Notes: generated by a model not told the origin, from the letters alone. DNA of 23,154 nt from DASXRC01 sp036506495 (GCA_036506495.1 DASXRQ010000111.1:1-23154); one strand, 5' to 3'. Shown: positions 1 to 8,338, numbered from the stretch's first letter. Program-made: numbers and translations.

Positions 1-1
1 G

Positions 2-217
2 CCCGGCGAACCCAGCTGCCTATCCCTGGTCTGGGCCGTCCTCGACCGCGCCGGCCGCAGCTGGCGCGGACTGACCATGACCCCGACCGGGCTGCGCCTG
101 CTGCAAGACCTCCGCCGCCAACTCCTCCACCCACCCACCCACCCAGCTACCGGCCCGCACACCAGCCGACACACCCATCGGCAACCACGACACCGTCAAC
201 ACCGCCGCGCAACCTGA
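2..217 (+). CDS. Partial C-terminus of a probable IS256/mutator-type transposase
   Basis: An open frame enters from the left edge and ends at TGA 215-217. The readable part contains SCLSLVWAVLDRAGRSW, then RGLTMTPTGLRLLQDLRRQLL, then a His/Pro/Thr-rich tail. From memory this W-A-V-L-D-R-A / W-R-G-x-T-M-T / L-L-Q-D-L-R pattern resembles the C-terminal end of mutator (IS256-like) transposases of actinomycetes. The catalytic DDE residues would lie outside the window, so neither function nor intactness can be judged. No terminal inverted repeat of an insertion sequence was identified with certainty; the inverted repeat at 286-344 is more like the other intergenic hairpins here. It could also be an unrelated protein tail. 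Confidence 0.45.
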   Translation, partial: PGEPSCLSLVWAVLDRAGRSWRGLTMTPTGLRLLQDLRRQLLHPPTHPATGPHTSRHTHRQPRHRQHRRAT

Positions 218-285
218 CCCCCCAAGCGAACCCACGCCCGCCATTTACACCGAACCCGGGACGCGACCACGACAACCCCGCTGCC

Positions 286-344
286 CAGCTCCGTCAGAGT
301 TGGGCGACCAAGACTGGCGGGATGCCCCGACTCTGACGGAGTTG
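286..344. repeat. Intergenic inverted repeat E1 (19-bp arms, 21-bp spacer)
   Basis: The arms are 286-304 (CAGCTCCGTCAGAGTTGGG) and 326-344 (CCCGACTCTGACGGAGTTG), complementary at 17 of 19 positions. It lies between the transposase tail and the PspC gene. It closely resembles the element at 2368-2425 and more loosely the one at 11830-11880: GGG closes the left arm, CCC opens the right arm, and TTGCG follows. The rest of the 218-444 gap shows no gene. A terminator or a small dispersed repeat are both possible. Confidence 0.6.
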
Positions 345-444
345 CGACGGCACTCGGCGGCGGGCGGGGACCGCCAGAGAATCAGGGTTGGGATCCGGGT
401 GGTCACCGAGGTTGGCAGCGCCCGCATCGCGGACCGTTGAGCGC

Positions 445-681
445 ATGAACGAGAGTCCCCAACCCAGCCTCACCCAGCCGCCCTACCGGCCGCTTCGGCG
501 CGACCGCGACGACCGCATCATCGCGGGCGTATGCGCCGGGATCGGCCGCTACCTCAACGTGGATCCGACCGCCATTCGGGTCGCCTTCGCGCTGGTCGCA
601 GTGCTGACCTGGGGTGCGGCGCTCCTGGCGTACCCCATCATGTGGTTCTTGATGCCCGAGGAGCCGGCGCCGGTCGGCTGA
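445..681 (+). CDS. PspC domain-containing small membrane protein
   Basis: This 78-residue protein fits the PspC family of phage-shock-protein-C-like membrane proteins. Residues about 17-40 read RRDRDDRIIAGVCAGIGRYL, the typical PspC opening (R-x-I-x-G-V-C-x-G-I-x-x-Y). It continues with NVDPTAIRVAFALVAV, then a hydrophobic segment (about 48-71) and the usual P-I-x-W-F-x-M-P-E-E end. PspC proteins are linked to envelope-stress sensing; the role of such short actinobacterial versions is not defined. The ATG at 445 was chosen because the domain starts soon after it; an in-frame ATG at 388 would add 19 residues of no recognisable character. Only 3 nt separate its stop from the stop of the convergent guaA. 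No good Shine-Dalgarno is visible. Confidence 0.85.
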   Translation: MNESPQPSLTQPPYRPLRRDRDDRIIAGVCAGIGRYLNVDPTAIRVAFALVAVLTWGAALLAYPIMWFLMPEEPAPVG

Positions 682-684
682 GCG

Positions 685-2238
685 TCACTCCCACTCGATC
701 GTGCCCGGCGGCTTGCTCGTCACGTCGAGCACAACGCGGTTGACCTCGGGCACCTCGTTGGTGATGCGGGTGGAGATCCGGGCGAGGACGTCGTACGGCA
801 GACGCGACCAGTCGGCCGTCATGGCGTCCTCGCTGGACACCGGGCGCAGTACGATCGGGTGCCCGTAGGTGCGTCCGTCGCCCTGCACCCCGACGCTGCG
901 TACGTCCGCAAGCAGGACGACCGGGAACTGCCAGACGTTCCGGTCGAGCCCGGCGACCGTCAGCTCGGACCGCGCGATCAGATCCGCGGCGCGCAGCACG
1001 TCGAGCCGATCCCGGGTCACCTCACCGATGATCCGGATGGCGAGCCCGGGGCCCGGGAACGGGTGGCGCCACACCATCGCCTCGGGCAGGCCGAGCTTGA
1101 GCCCGATCGCGCGGACCTCGTCCTTGAACAGGGTGCGGAGCGGCTCCACCAGCCGGAACCGCAGGTCGTCCGGCAACCCGCCGACGTTGTGGTGCGACTT
1201 GATGTTCGCGGTGCCCGAGCCGCCGCCGGACTCGACCACATCGGGATACAGCGTGCCCTGCACGAGGAACTCGACGTGCCGCTCCGCATCGATCTCCCGT
1301 GCGGCGGCCTCGAAGACCCGGATGAACTCGCGGCCGATGATCTTCCGCTTCTGCTCCGGATCGATCACGCCCGCGAGCGCGTCGAGAAAGCGGTCCTGCG
1401 CGTCCACGACCTTGAGGCGGATGCCGGTGGCCGCCACGTAGTCCTTCTCGACCTGCTCGGCCTCGCCGGCCCGCAGCAGACCATGGTCGACGAACACACA
1501 GGTCAGTTGGTTGCCCACCGCGCGGTGGACGAGCGCCGCGGCGACCGCGCTGTCCACGCCGCCGGAGAGCCCGCAGATGACCTGCGCGTCGCCCACCCGG
1601 GCGCGAATCGCCGCGACCTGGTCCTCGATCACGCTGCCCATCGTCCAGTTGGGCTCGATGCCGGCGATGTCGTGCAGGAACCGCGCGAGAATCGCCTGGC
1701 CGTTCGGGGTGTGCGCCACTTCCGGGTGGAACTGCACTCCGGCCCGGCGTCGCGCGAGGTCCTCGAACGCGGCGACCGGGGCGCCTGCCGATTCCGCGTT
1801 GACCGTGAACCCGGCCGGGGCGGCGGTCACGCAGTCGCCGTGGCTCATCCACACGTCCTGATCGGCCGGCAGCCCGGCGAACAGCGCGCCCGCGTCCGGC
1901 CGTGCGGTCAGCGCGGTGCCGCCGAACTCCCGTCGCCCGGTATGCGCCACAGTGCCACCCAACGCCTGCGCCATCGCCTGGAACCCGTAGCAGATGCCTA
2001 AGACCGGCACGCCCAGCTCGAACAGCGCCGGGTCCACCTGCGGGGCACCCGGTTCATAGACGCTGGCCGGACCGCCGGACAGGATGATCGCGGCCGGGTC
2101 TTTCGCGCGCAGCTCGGTCACCGGCATCGCGTGCGGCACGATCTCCGAGTACACCCGCGCCTCGCGCACCCGGCGGGCGATCAGTTGGGCGTACTGGGCT
2201 CCGAAATCGACGACCAGGACGGGGCGGGGCGCGGTCAT
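685..2238 (-). CDS. guaA: GMP synthase (glutamine-hydrolysing)
   Basis: GuaA converts XMP to GMP using ATP and glutamine-derived ammonia, the last step of de novo GMP synthesis in the cytosol. The 517-residue protein has normal length. The N-terminal class I glutamine amidotransferase domain (about 6-190) has the nucleophile in GICYG (Cys83) and the His171/Glu173 pair in FHPEV. The ATP-pyrophosphatase domain has the PP-loop SGGVDS (225-230). The C-terminal dimerisation domain ends in the conserved KPPGTIEWE. It lies downstream of guaB/guaB3 but is separated from the GMC gene by 217 bp holding a hairpin, so it probably has its own promoter. A TAGGCT box sits 6 nt before the ATG and no Shine-Dalgarno is seen, suggesting a leaderless mRNA. 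Confidence 0.97.
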   Translation of the reverse strand: MTAPRPVLVVDFGAQYAQLIARRVREARVYSEIVPHAMPVTELRAKDPAAIILSGGPASVYEPGAPQVDPALFELGVPVLGICYGFQAMAQALGGTVAHTGRREFGGTALTARPDAGALFAGLPADQDVWMSHGDCVTAAPAGFTVNAESAGAPVAAFEDLARRRAGVQFHPEVAHTPNGQAILARFLHDIAGIEPNWTMGSVIEDQVAAIRARVGDAQVICGLSGGVDSAVAAALVHRAVGNQLTCVFVDHGLLRAGEAEQVEKDYVAATGIRLKVVDAQDRFLDALAGVIDPEQKRKIIGREFIRVFEAAAREIDAERHVEFLVQGTLYPDVVESGGGSGTANIKSHHNVGGLPDDLRFRLVEPLRTLFKDEVRAIGLKLGLPEAMVWRHPFPGPGLAIRIIGEVTRDRLDVLRAADLIARSELTVAGLDRNVWQFPVVLLADVRSVGVQGDGRTYGHPIVLRPVSSEDAMTADWSRLPYDVLARISTRITNEVPEVNRVVLDVTSKPPGTIEWE

Positions 2239-2250
2239 GCGGGAAGCCTA
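2239..2250 (-). promoter_or_regulatory. Possible leaderless -10 box of guaA
   Basis: On the minus strand TAGGCT (2250-2245) is followed by 6 nt and then the guaA ATG. TANNNT about 7 nt before the first base of the mRNA is the usual actinobacterial -10. There is no good -35 at 16-18 bp and no Shine-Dalgarno. The TSS is inferred, not shown. Confidence 0.4.
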
Positions 2251-2367
2251 CCGACCGCGACGTGCCAACCGTCCCGGCCGCCACGGGCTACGGGCGGTAC
2301 GGCCGGCCGTGGTCGGCGTGGTACCCCGCGAGGGTGGCGAGGATCAGGAGCGCCGCCGGGGCCAGCC

Positions 2368-2425
2368 CAACTCCGTCGAAGTTGGGGTGTTAGAAGCCGC
2401 CGACCGCCCAACTTCGACGAAGTTG
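2368..2425 (-). terminator. Inverted repeat E2, candidate terminator after the GMC gene
   Basis: The arms are 2368-2386 (CAACTCCGTCGAAGTTGGG) and 2407-2425 (CCCAACTTCGACGAAGTTG), pairing at 18 of 19 positions, with a 20-nt spacer. The element begins 31 nt beyond the GMC oxidoreductase stop codon on the transcribed strand. There is no T-run, so this would be a U-less hairpin as common in high-GC actinomycetes. It is a close sequence relative of E1 (286-344). No gene is seen in 2239-2455 besides this hairpin and the guaA promoter region. Confidence 0.5.
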
Positions 2426-2455
2426 CGGGCGACCGGGGCCACAGCGTGGAAGGGG

Positions 2456-4204
2456 TCAGGCCGGCACGCGCAGGGCCGCCGGGGCGTCCGCCGGCACCGC
2501 CGGGCGCCGGGGTGCGACGGGCGCGACGCGGACGTACGCGGAGCCGAGCGGTGGGCGCGGGTCTGCGTCGCCCCGGTTCGGCCAGAACGACATCGCCCGC
2601 TCGGCCTGAGTTGTGATCGTCAGCGCCGGGTTCACGCCGAGGTTCGCGCTGACCGCGGCGCCGTCGACGACGTGCAGCCCGGGATGGCCGAAGACGCGGT
2701 GGTACGCGTCGATGACGCCCTCCTCGGGCGTCGCCCCGATCGCCGCGCCGCCGAGGATGTGCGCGGTGACCGGTACGTTGAACGCCTCGGTGATCGAACC
2801 GCCGGGCGTACCGCCGATCTGCTGGGCGAGCAGCCGGGCCGCGGCGTTCCCGGCGGGTATCCAGGTCGGGTTCGGCGCGCCGTGTCCCTGGGTCGTGACC
2901 AGGCGCCGCCGGCCATACCAGGTCCGGCGGTAACGCGTCGTCAGCGAGTTGTCCAGCGACTGCATCACCAACGCGATGATCGTTCGCCGGGACCAGTCGC
3001 GCACCGAGAGGACCCGGAGGTACTCCAGCGGGTGACCGGCCACGGCGCCGAGCAGGCGCAGCGGTCGGCGGGGTCCGCCGTCGGTCAGCACCGACTGGAG
3101 CAGACCCATCGCGTTCGAGCCGCGGCCGTACCGGACCGGCTCGACATGTGTCTGCGGATCCGGGTGGAAGGAGCTGGTGATAGCGACCCCATCGGTGAAG
3201 TCCAGCTCTCGACGTCGTGCCTGGCCGTGCGGCACGGTCGCGCCGAGGATCGACTCCGAGTTGGTCCGCGTCAGCGCGCCGAGCCGACCGGACAGCCCCG
3301 GCAGCCGGCCGGCGGCGCGCATCCGGTGCAAGAGGCGCTGGGTGCCGAGCGCACCGGCCGCGAAGACGACCTGATCGGCGTGGATGGTGCGCCTGCGCCT
3401 CCGGAGCCACGCTCCGGTGCGTACCGTATCGATCTCATAGCCCTCGCCCGGCGGCGCGGGACGAACGGCGACGGCGGTGGTGCGCTCGTGGATCTCGGCG
3501 CCCAACCCCTCCGCCAGCCATAGGTAGTTCTTGACAAGCGTGTTCTTCGCGCCGTGCCGACAACCTGTCATGCACGATCCGCAGTGCAGGCAGCCGGTGC
3601 GCTCCGGCCCGGCGCCGCCGAAGTAGGGGTCGGGCACCGTCTCGCCCGGCCGTCCGATGTGGACGCCGACCGGTGTGGGGTGGAACGTGTGCCCAACCCC
3701 CATCGCCTCGGCCACCGCCCGCATGGCGCGGTCCGCCGAGGTGTCGAGGGGGTACGCGGTGACACCGAGCATTCGCTTCGCCTGGCCGTAGTGGGGCGCG
3801 AGCTCGGCGCGCCAGTCGGCGATGTCCCTCCACTGTGGATCCTCATAGAACTCCGGCAGCGGTTCGTAGAGCGTGTTCGCATAGACGAGGCTGCCGCCGC
3901 CCACGCCCGCCCCGGACAGCACGAGGACGCCCGAGCCCGTGCCGCGGGAGCCGCGGGCGCCGCGCAGCAGGTCGATGCGCTGGATGCCGAAGCAGCCCAG
4001 CCGGGGCGCCCAGAGGAACCGGCGGAGCCGCCAGGAGGTCTCTGGGAACTCGTCATCGGCGAACCGCCGGCCGGCCTCCAGAACGGCGACCGAGTAGCCC
4101 TTCTCGGCCAGCCGCAGGGCGGCCACACTGCCGCCGAAGCCAGACCCGATCACCACGACCTCGTATCGCACCCCGCCATCGTGACCCACGAGTGCCATGA
4201 TCAT
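2456..4204 (-). CDS. GMC family oxidoreductase, cholesterol-oxidase (ChoD)-like
   Basis: This is a flavoprotein of the GMC family, about 582 residues, near the usual length of mycobacterial ChoD. The FAD dinucleotide motif VIGSGFGG is at 19-25, followed by LEAGRRF (about 42-48). GAGVGGGSLVYANTL (about 99-112) and the C-terminal VVDGAAVSANLGVNPALTI block are also typical. A Cys cluster GCLHCGSCMTGC (Cys205, 208, 211, 215) precedes RHGAKNTL. The natural substrate is uncertain; sterol oxidation is only inferred from similarity and from the guaB-guaB3-choD order known in M. tuberculosis. Start: the ATG at 4204 overlaps the upstream TGA as ATGA; ATG 4198 or GTG 4171, just before RYEVVVIG, are alternatives. 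Residues about 81-92 (RGARGSRGTGSG) look like an insertion. Confidence 0.88.
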   Translation of the reverse strand: MIMALVGHDGGVRYEVVVIGSGFGGSVAALRLAEKGYSVAVLEAGRRFADDEFPETSWRLRRFLWAPRLGCFGIQRIDLLRGARGSRGTGSGVLVLSGAGVGGGSLVYANTLYEPLPEFYEDPQWRDIADWRAELAPHYGQAKRMLGVTAYPLDTSADRAMRAVAEAMGVGHTFHPTPVGVHIGRPGETVPDPYFGGAGPERTGCLHCGSCMTGCRHGAKNTLVKNYLWLAEGLGAEIHERTTAVAVRPAPPGEGYEIDTVRTGAWLRRRRRTIHADQVVFAAGALGTQRLLHRMRAAGRLPGLSGRLGALTRTNSESILGATVPHGQARRRELDFTDGVAITSSFHPDPQTHVEPVRYGRGSNAMGLLQSVLTDGGPRRPLRLLGAVAGHPLEYLRVLSVRDWSRRTIIALVMQSLDNSLTTRYRRTWYGRRRLVTTQGHGAPNPTWIPAGNAAARLLAQQIGGTPGGSITEAFNVPVTAHILGGAAIGATPEEGVIDAYHRVFGHPGLHVVDGAAVSANLGVNPALTITTQAERAMSFWPNRGDADPRPPLGSAYVRVAPVAPRRPAVPADAPAALRVPA

Positions 4205-5679
4205 CGAGGAGGGCGGGGCGGCGGCGGGCGGCCGATGGCGTACAGCCAGGCGTCGAAGAGCTTGTCGAGCGACCTGCCGGAGATCTTCTCGGCGAACGCC
4301 GTGAACTCGGCCGTCGTCGCGTTCGCGTCGCGCTTTTCCGCAGCCCAGCCGCGCAGGATCCGGAAGAACGCGTCGTCGCCCACGGTCACCCGCAGGGCCT
4401 GCAGCGCCATCGCTCCCCGACGGTAGACCGATGCGCTGAACAGCGCCCGGCGGCCGGGGGCGGCCGGCGGCACCTGCCAGATGTCGCTCGACGCGTTGGC
4501 GTACTCGTCCTCGAACGCCTGCTGGACCGAACGCCCGCCGGTGTGCTCCTCCCAGAGCCACTCCGCGTAGCTCGCGAAGCCCTCGTTGAGCCAGATGTCC
4601 TGCCAGTGGTGCACCGAGACGCTGTCGCCGAACCATTGATGGGCCAGCTCGTGGGCGAGGACCCACGAGGCGTCGCGGCCGGGATTGCCGAAGAACGCGT
4701 CGGAGTAGACCGGACGGCTCTGCGTCTCCAGGGCGTACCCGATCCGTTCGTCGTTGAGGACGACCCCGCCGTACGCGTCGAAGGGGTACGGCCCGAACCG
4801 TGTGGCCAGGAAGTCGGCGACCTCGGTGGTCCGTGCGATCGTCCGGTCCTCCACGCCTCCGGCCGGCAGCGACGCGGCTACCGCGGTGACCACCGGCCGG
4901 CCGGCGTGCTCGCTCGTCCTGACCCGGTAGTGGCCGATCACGACCGTCGCCAGATAGCTCGCCATCGGCGCGCCCTCGGACCAGCGCCACGTGGTCCAGC
5001 CGCCGGCCCGGGTGGACGCGCCCGGCACCCCGTTGCTGATCGCGGCCAGCCCATCCGGCACCGTGATCTCGAAGGCGTAGGTGGCCTTGTCCAGCGGGTG
5101 GTCGTTGACCGGGAACCAGGTGCTCGCCGACTCGGGCTCGCCGAGCGCGAATCCGCCGTCGGAGCTGTGCAGGAAGCCGCCCTTGCCGAGGTCGGAGCTG
5201 TTTAGGGCCGCGGGTACGCCGTCGTAGGCCACCTCGACGGTGAAGTCGCCGCCCGCCGGGAGCGCGGCCACGGGCCGGAGCACGAGCTCATTCTGTTTCC
5301 GCGAGTACGCCGCCACGGCGCCGTTGATCCGCACCGAGCGCACGGTCAGCCCGGCGAAGTCGAGGTCCATTGAGGACAAATCCTCGGTTGCTCGGGCGGA
5401 GAGCGTGACGTCGCCGGTGAGGCGATCGGTCGCCGGCTCGTACCTCACCTTCACGAGATAGTGCCCGACGTCGTACCCGCCGTTTCCATAGGTCGGGACG
5501 TAGGGGTCGCCGATCCCTGCCGAACCGGCGTGGTAGCTCCGGCTCGTGGCGACGGTCGTTGGGTCGGACGCAGTGCCGCCGTGCGAGCCGTCGCCATGCG
5601 ACCCGCCGCCCGTGCATCCGGAGGCGGCCAGCACCGCCGCCACAACGGCGCCGACGAGGAGTCGGGGCGAGGGCGCCAT
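4201..5679 (-). CDS. M1 family metallopeptidase, predicted lipoprotein
   Basis: A zinc aminopeptidase-like protein of 492 residues. The start (ATG 5679) overlaps the guaB3 stop as TGATG. It opens with a lipoprotein-type signal: PRLLVGAVVAAVLAASGC with Cys22, then a Gly/Ser/His-rich linker, so it should be exported and membrane-anchored. The M1 zinc site is complete: HELAH (343-347) and NEG with Glu366, 18 residues after the second His. A likely substrate-binding motif YALETQSRP lies near 315-323, and Tyr419 in SVYRRG is a candidate catalytic Tyr. It lacks the long C-terminal domain of PepN-type enzymes. Its place in a purine operon is probably co-transcription rather than shared function. The exact peptide substrate is unknown. 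Confidence 0.9.
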   Translation of the reverse strand: MAPSPRLLVGAVVAAVLAASGCTGGGSHGDGSHGGTASDPTTVATSRSYHAGSAGIGDPYVPTYGNGGYDVGHYLVKVRYEPATDRLTGDVTLSARATEDLSSMDLDFAGLTVRSVRINGAVAAYSRKQNELVLRPVAALPAGGDFTVEVAYDGVPAALNSSDLGKGGFLHSSDGGFALGEPESASTWFPVNDHPLDKATYAFEITVPDGLAAISNGVPGASTRAGGWTTWRWSEGAPMASYLATVVIGHYRVRTSEHAGRPVVTAVAASLPAGGVEDRTIARTTEVADFLATRFGPYPFDAYGGVVLNDERIGYALETQSRPVYSDAFFGNPGRDASWVLAHELAHQWFGDSVSVHHWQDIWLNEGFASYAEWLWEEHTGGRSVQQAFEDEYANASSDIWQVPPAAPGRRALFSASVYRRGAMALQALRVTVGDDAFFRILRGWAAEKRDANATTAEFTAFAEKISGRSLDKLFDAWLYAIGRPPPPRPPR

Positions 5680-6797
5680 CAGCGGTCCAGCACGAGGCCG
5701 ACCTTCTGGAACTCCTTCAGGTCGCGGTAGCCGCACTTGGCCATCGCGCGACGCAGCCCGCCGAACAGGTTCAGCTGGCCGTCGGGCTCGTCGGCCGGGC
5801 CGTACAGCAGGGTCTCCATGGTGCCGACCTGCTCGCTCGCGGGAGCGAACGCCCCGCGCGGCAGCTTCGGATGGCTGGCCGCCGAGTGCCACCAGGACCC
5901 ACCGGCGGGTGCGCCCTCGCAGAGCGAGAGTGGCTCGCCGAGCATCACCGCGTCCGCCCCGCAGCCCAACGCCTTGGCGATGTCGCCGGAGGTCTGCAGG
6001 TCACCGTCGGCCACGAGGTGCACGTACCGGCCGCCGGTCTCGTCGAGGTAGTCGCGCCGGGCTGCGGCCGCGTCCGCGATCGCCGTGGCCATCGGGACCC
6101 GGATGCCCAGCACGGTGTCGGTCGTCGACCACTCGTCCGCGCCGATGCCGACGATCACGCCGGCCGCGCCGGTGCGCATCAGGTGCAGCGCGGTCTTGTA
6201 GTCGGTGCAGCCACCCGCGATCACCGGGAGGTCGAGGTCCGCGATGAACTCCTTGAGGTTCAGCGGCTCGTCCGTCGTGGACACGTGCTCCGCGGAGACG
6301 ATCGTGCCCTGGATGACCAGGATGTCCACGCCGGCGTCGAGGATCACCGGCCCCAGCGCGAGCGTGTGCTGCGGGGACACCCGCACGGCCACGGTCACGC
6401 CGCCCTCGCGCATCTCGCGTACCCGCTCCCCGACCAGCTCCGGGCGGATCGGCTCGGCGTACGCCTCCTGCAGCCGCCGGGTAGCCGGCGCGTCGTCATC
6501 CAGCTCGGCGAGCTCATTGAGCACCTTGGTCGGGTCCTCGTACCGCGTCCACAGCCCCTCGACGTTGAGCACGCCGAGCCCGCCGTGCCGGCCGAGCTCG
6601 ACCGCGGTGGCCGGGCTCATCGTCGCGTCGGACGGATGCGCCACGCAGGGAATCTTGAACGGGTACGCGTCGAGCTGCCACGCCGTGGACACGTCGTCCA
6701 CGTCGCGGGTGCGGCGGCTGGGGACGATCGCGATGTCGTCCAGGTGGTAGCCGCGCTGCGCGGTCTTACCGTGCCCGATCTCGACCACGTCACGCAC
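5679..6797 (-). CDS. guaB3: GuaB3 family IMP dehydrogenase-related protein
   Basis: This 372-residue TIM-barrel protein belongs to the IMP dehydrogenase/GMP reductase superfamily but has no CBS insert. Its opening (EIGHGKTAQRGYHLDDIAIVPSRRTRD) and ending (GGLRRAMAKCGYRDLKEFQKVGL) are those of actinobacterial GuaB3. The loop that carries the catalytic Cys in IMPDH reads GIGADEWSTTDTVLG (about 217-231) and has no Cys, so classical IMPDH chemistry is doubtful. To my knowledge the actinobacterial GuaB3 function is not established, although the cyanobacterial one acts on IMP. The start is GTG 6797, with AGGAG just upstream. It follows guaB by 32 bp and overlaps the M1 peptidase gene by 1 nt. Confidence 0.93.
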   Translation of the reverse strand: MRDVVEIGHGKTAQRGYHLDDIAIVPSRRTRDVDDVSTAWQLDAYPFKIPCVAHPSDATMSPATAVELGRHGGLGVLNVEGLWTRYEDPTKVLNELAELDDDAPATRRLQEAYAEPIRPELVGERVREMREGGVTVAVRVSPQHTLALGPVILDAGVDILVIQGTIVSAEHVSTTDEPLNLKEFIADLDLPVIAGGCTDYKTALHLMRTGAAGVIVGIGADEWSTTDTVLGIRVPMATAIADAAAARRDYLDETGGRYVHLVADGDLQTSGDIAKALGCGADAVMLGEPLSLCEGAPAGGSWWHSAASHPKLPRGAFAPASEQVGTMETLLYGPADEPDGQLNLFGGLRRAMAKCGYRDLKEFQKVGLVLDR

Positions 6798-6829
6798 TGG
6801 TGTCTCCTGTCGTGGACGGCGCCGCCCGT

Positions 6830-8338
6830 TCAGCGGGAGTGGTAGTTGGGTGCCTCGACGGTCATCTGGATGTCGTGCGGGTGGCTCTCCTTGAGGCCGG
6901 CCGCGGTGATCCGGATGAGCCGCCCGCGCTCGTGCATCGCCGGGACCGTGGCCGCGCCGATGAAGCCCATACCCGAGCGAAGCCCGCCGACCAGCTGGTG
7001 AGCCACGGCCGAGAGCGGGCCGCGGTACGGCACCTGACCCTCGATGCCCTCCGGCACCAGCTTGTCGTCGGAGAGGACGTCATCCTGGAAGTATCGATCT
7101 CTAGAGAACGACCGCACCGTGCCGCCAGCCCCCCGCGACTGCATCGCGGCGAGCGACCCCATCCCGCGGTACGACTTGTACTGCTTGCCGTTGATGAAGA
7201 TGAGCTCACCCGGGCTTTCCTCACAGCCGGCCAGCAGGCTGCCCAGCATCACGCTGTCCGCACCGGCCACGATCGCCTTGGCGATGTCGCCGGAGTACTG
7301 CATGCCACCGTCGGCGATCAGCGGTACGCCGGCGGGCCGGGTGGCCCGGACTGCCTCCATGATGGCGGTCACCTGCGGTACGCCGACGCCGGCCACGACG
7401 CGGGTCGTGCAGATCGAGCCGGGGCCGACCCCCACCTTGACCGCGTCCGCTCCGGCTTCGACGAGGGCCCGCGCGCCGTCGTATGTCGCGACGTTGCCGC
7501 CGACCACGTCCAGTCCGGTCACCTCGCGCTTGAGGCGTGCGACCGTCTCGAGAACCTGCCGGTTGTGGCCGTGGGCGGTGTCCACCATCAGCACATCGAC
7601 GCCCGCGTCGACGAGGACGCGGGCGCGCTTGTACTGCTCCTCGCCCACGCCGACGGCGGCGGCCACTCGCAGCCGGCCGGCGGCGTCTTTGGTCGCGTAC
7701 GGGAATTGCTCGCTCTTCGCGAAGTCCTTGACGGTGATCAGGCCGCGCAGCCGGCCGGCGTCGTCGACCAGCGGCAGCTTCTCGACCTTGTGCCGGCGCA
7801 GCAGCGCGAGGGCGTCCTGTTTGCCGACGCCGACTGGTGCGGTCACGAGCGGCATCCGCGTCATGACCTCGCGCACGGGCGTGTTCTTGTCGGTCACGAA
7901 GCGCATGTCACGGTTGGTCACAATGCCCAGCAGCGCGCCGTCCGACGCCACCACCGGAGCTCCCGAGATGCGGTATCGCGCACACAGCGCGTCCACGTCC
8001 CGCAGTGTGTCCTCGGGCGCGCAGGTGATCGGGTTCGTCACCATGCCCGCCTCGGACCGCTTCACGAGGTCGACCTGCTGTGCCTGATCCTCGATCGAGA
8101 GGTTGCGGTGCAGCACCCCGATGCCACCCTGCCGGGCCATCGCGATCGCCAGCCGCGCCTCGGTCACGGTGTCCATGGCGCTGGAGACGAGTGGGATCGC
8201 TAGCTCGACTGTCCGGGTGAGTCGGGTCGATGTATCGACCGCGCTGGGCACAACGTCCGATTCCGCGGGCAGCAGCAGCACGTCGTCGAACGTCAGGCCG
8301 AGCGGCAGGGCGGGCGCCGGTGGGGGCGTGAACTCCAT
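6830..8338 (-). CDS. guaB: IMP dehydrogenase
   Basis: GuaB oxidises IMP to XMP with NAD+, the committed step towards guanine nucleotides. The protein has 502 residues, the normal length. After TFDDVLLLP (16-24) come two CBS domains (about 97-150 and 157-210). The substrate/NAD region follows, with DTAHGH (253-258) and the catalytic loop GVGPGSICTTR with Cys310. GMGSLAAM and the flap region follow. The ATG at 8338 is preceded by GAGGGAGA on the minus strand. It is the first gene of the operon guaB-guaB3-M1 peptidase-GMC and is divergent from the DUF5319 gene, with 91 bp between their starts. The same strand orientation as guaA allows coordinated guanine nucleotide synthesis, though guaA looks separately transcribed. 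Confidence 0.97.
   Translation of the reverse strand: MEFTPPPAPALPLGLTFDDVLLLPAESDVVPSAVDTSTRLTRTVELAIPLVSSAMDTVTEARLAIAMARQGGIGVLHRNLSIEDQAQQVDLVKRSEAGMVTNPITCAPEDTLRDVDALCARYRISGAPVVASDGALLGIVTNRDMRFVTDKNTPVREVMTRMPLVTAPVGVGKQDALALLRRHKVEKLPLVDDAGRLRGLITVKDFAKSEQFPYATKDAAGRLRVAAAVGVGEEQYKRARVLVDAGVDVLMVDTAHGHNRQVLETVARLKREVTGLDVVGGNVATYDGARALVEAGADAVKVGVGPGSICTTRVVAGVGVPQVTAIMEAVRATRPAGVPLIADGGMQYSGDIAKAIVAGADSVMLGSLLAGCEESPGELIFINGKQYKSYRGMGSLAAMQSRGAGGTVRSFSRDRYFQDDVLSDDKLVPEGIEGQVPYRGPLSAVAHQLVGGLRSGMGFIGAATVPAMHERGRLIRITAAGLKESHPHDIQMTVEAPNYHSR

Noticed and set aside
218..444. Intact insertion sequence or att site around the transposase tail
   Set aside because: Only the 3' end is inside the window; no matching terminal repeat or target duplication can be shown.
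859..2001. Long open frame (380 codons) on the plus strand opposite guaA
   Set aside because: It is the complement of a clear guaA gene; its product is Arg/Pro/Ala-rich with no recognisable domain, as expected for a shadow frame in high-GC DNA.
4205..4990. Upstream extension of the GMC oxidoreductase frame to 844 codons
   Set aside because: The extension is in another frame of the M1 peptidase gene and Arg/Gly-rich; the FAD motif fits a start at 4204-4171.
6800..8203. 467-codon plus-strand frame opposite guaB
   Set aside because: Complement of guaB; low-complexity His/Val/Asp/Arg composition without a domain.
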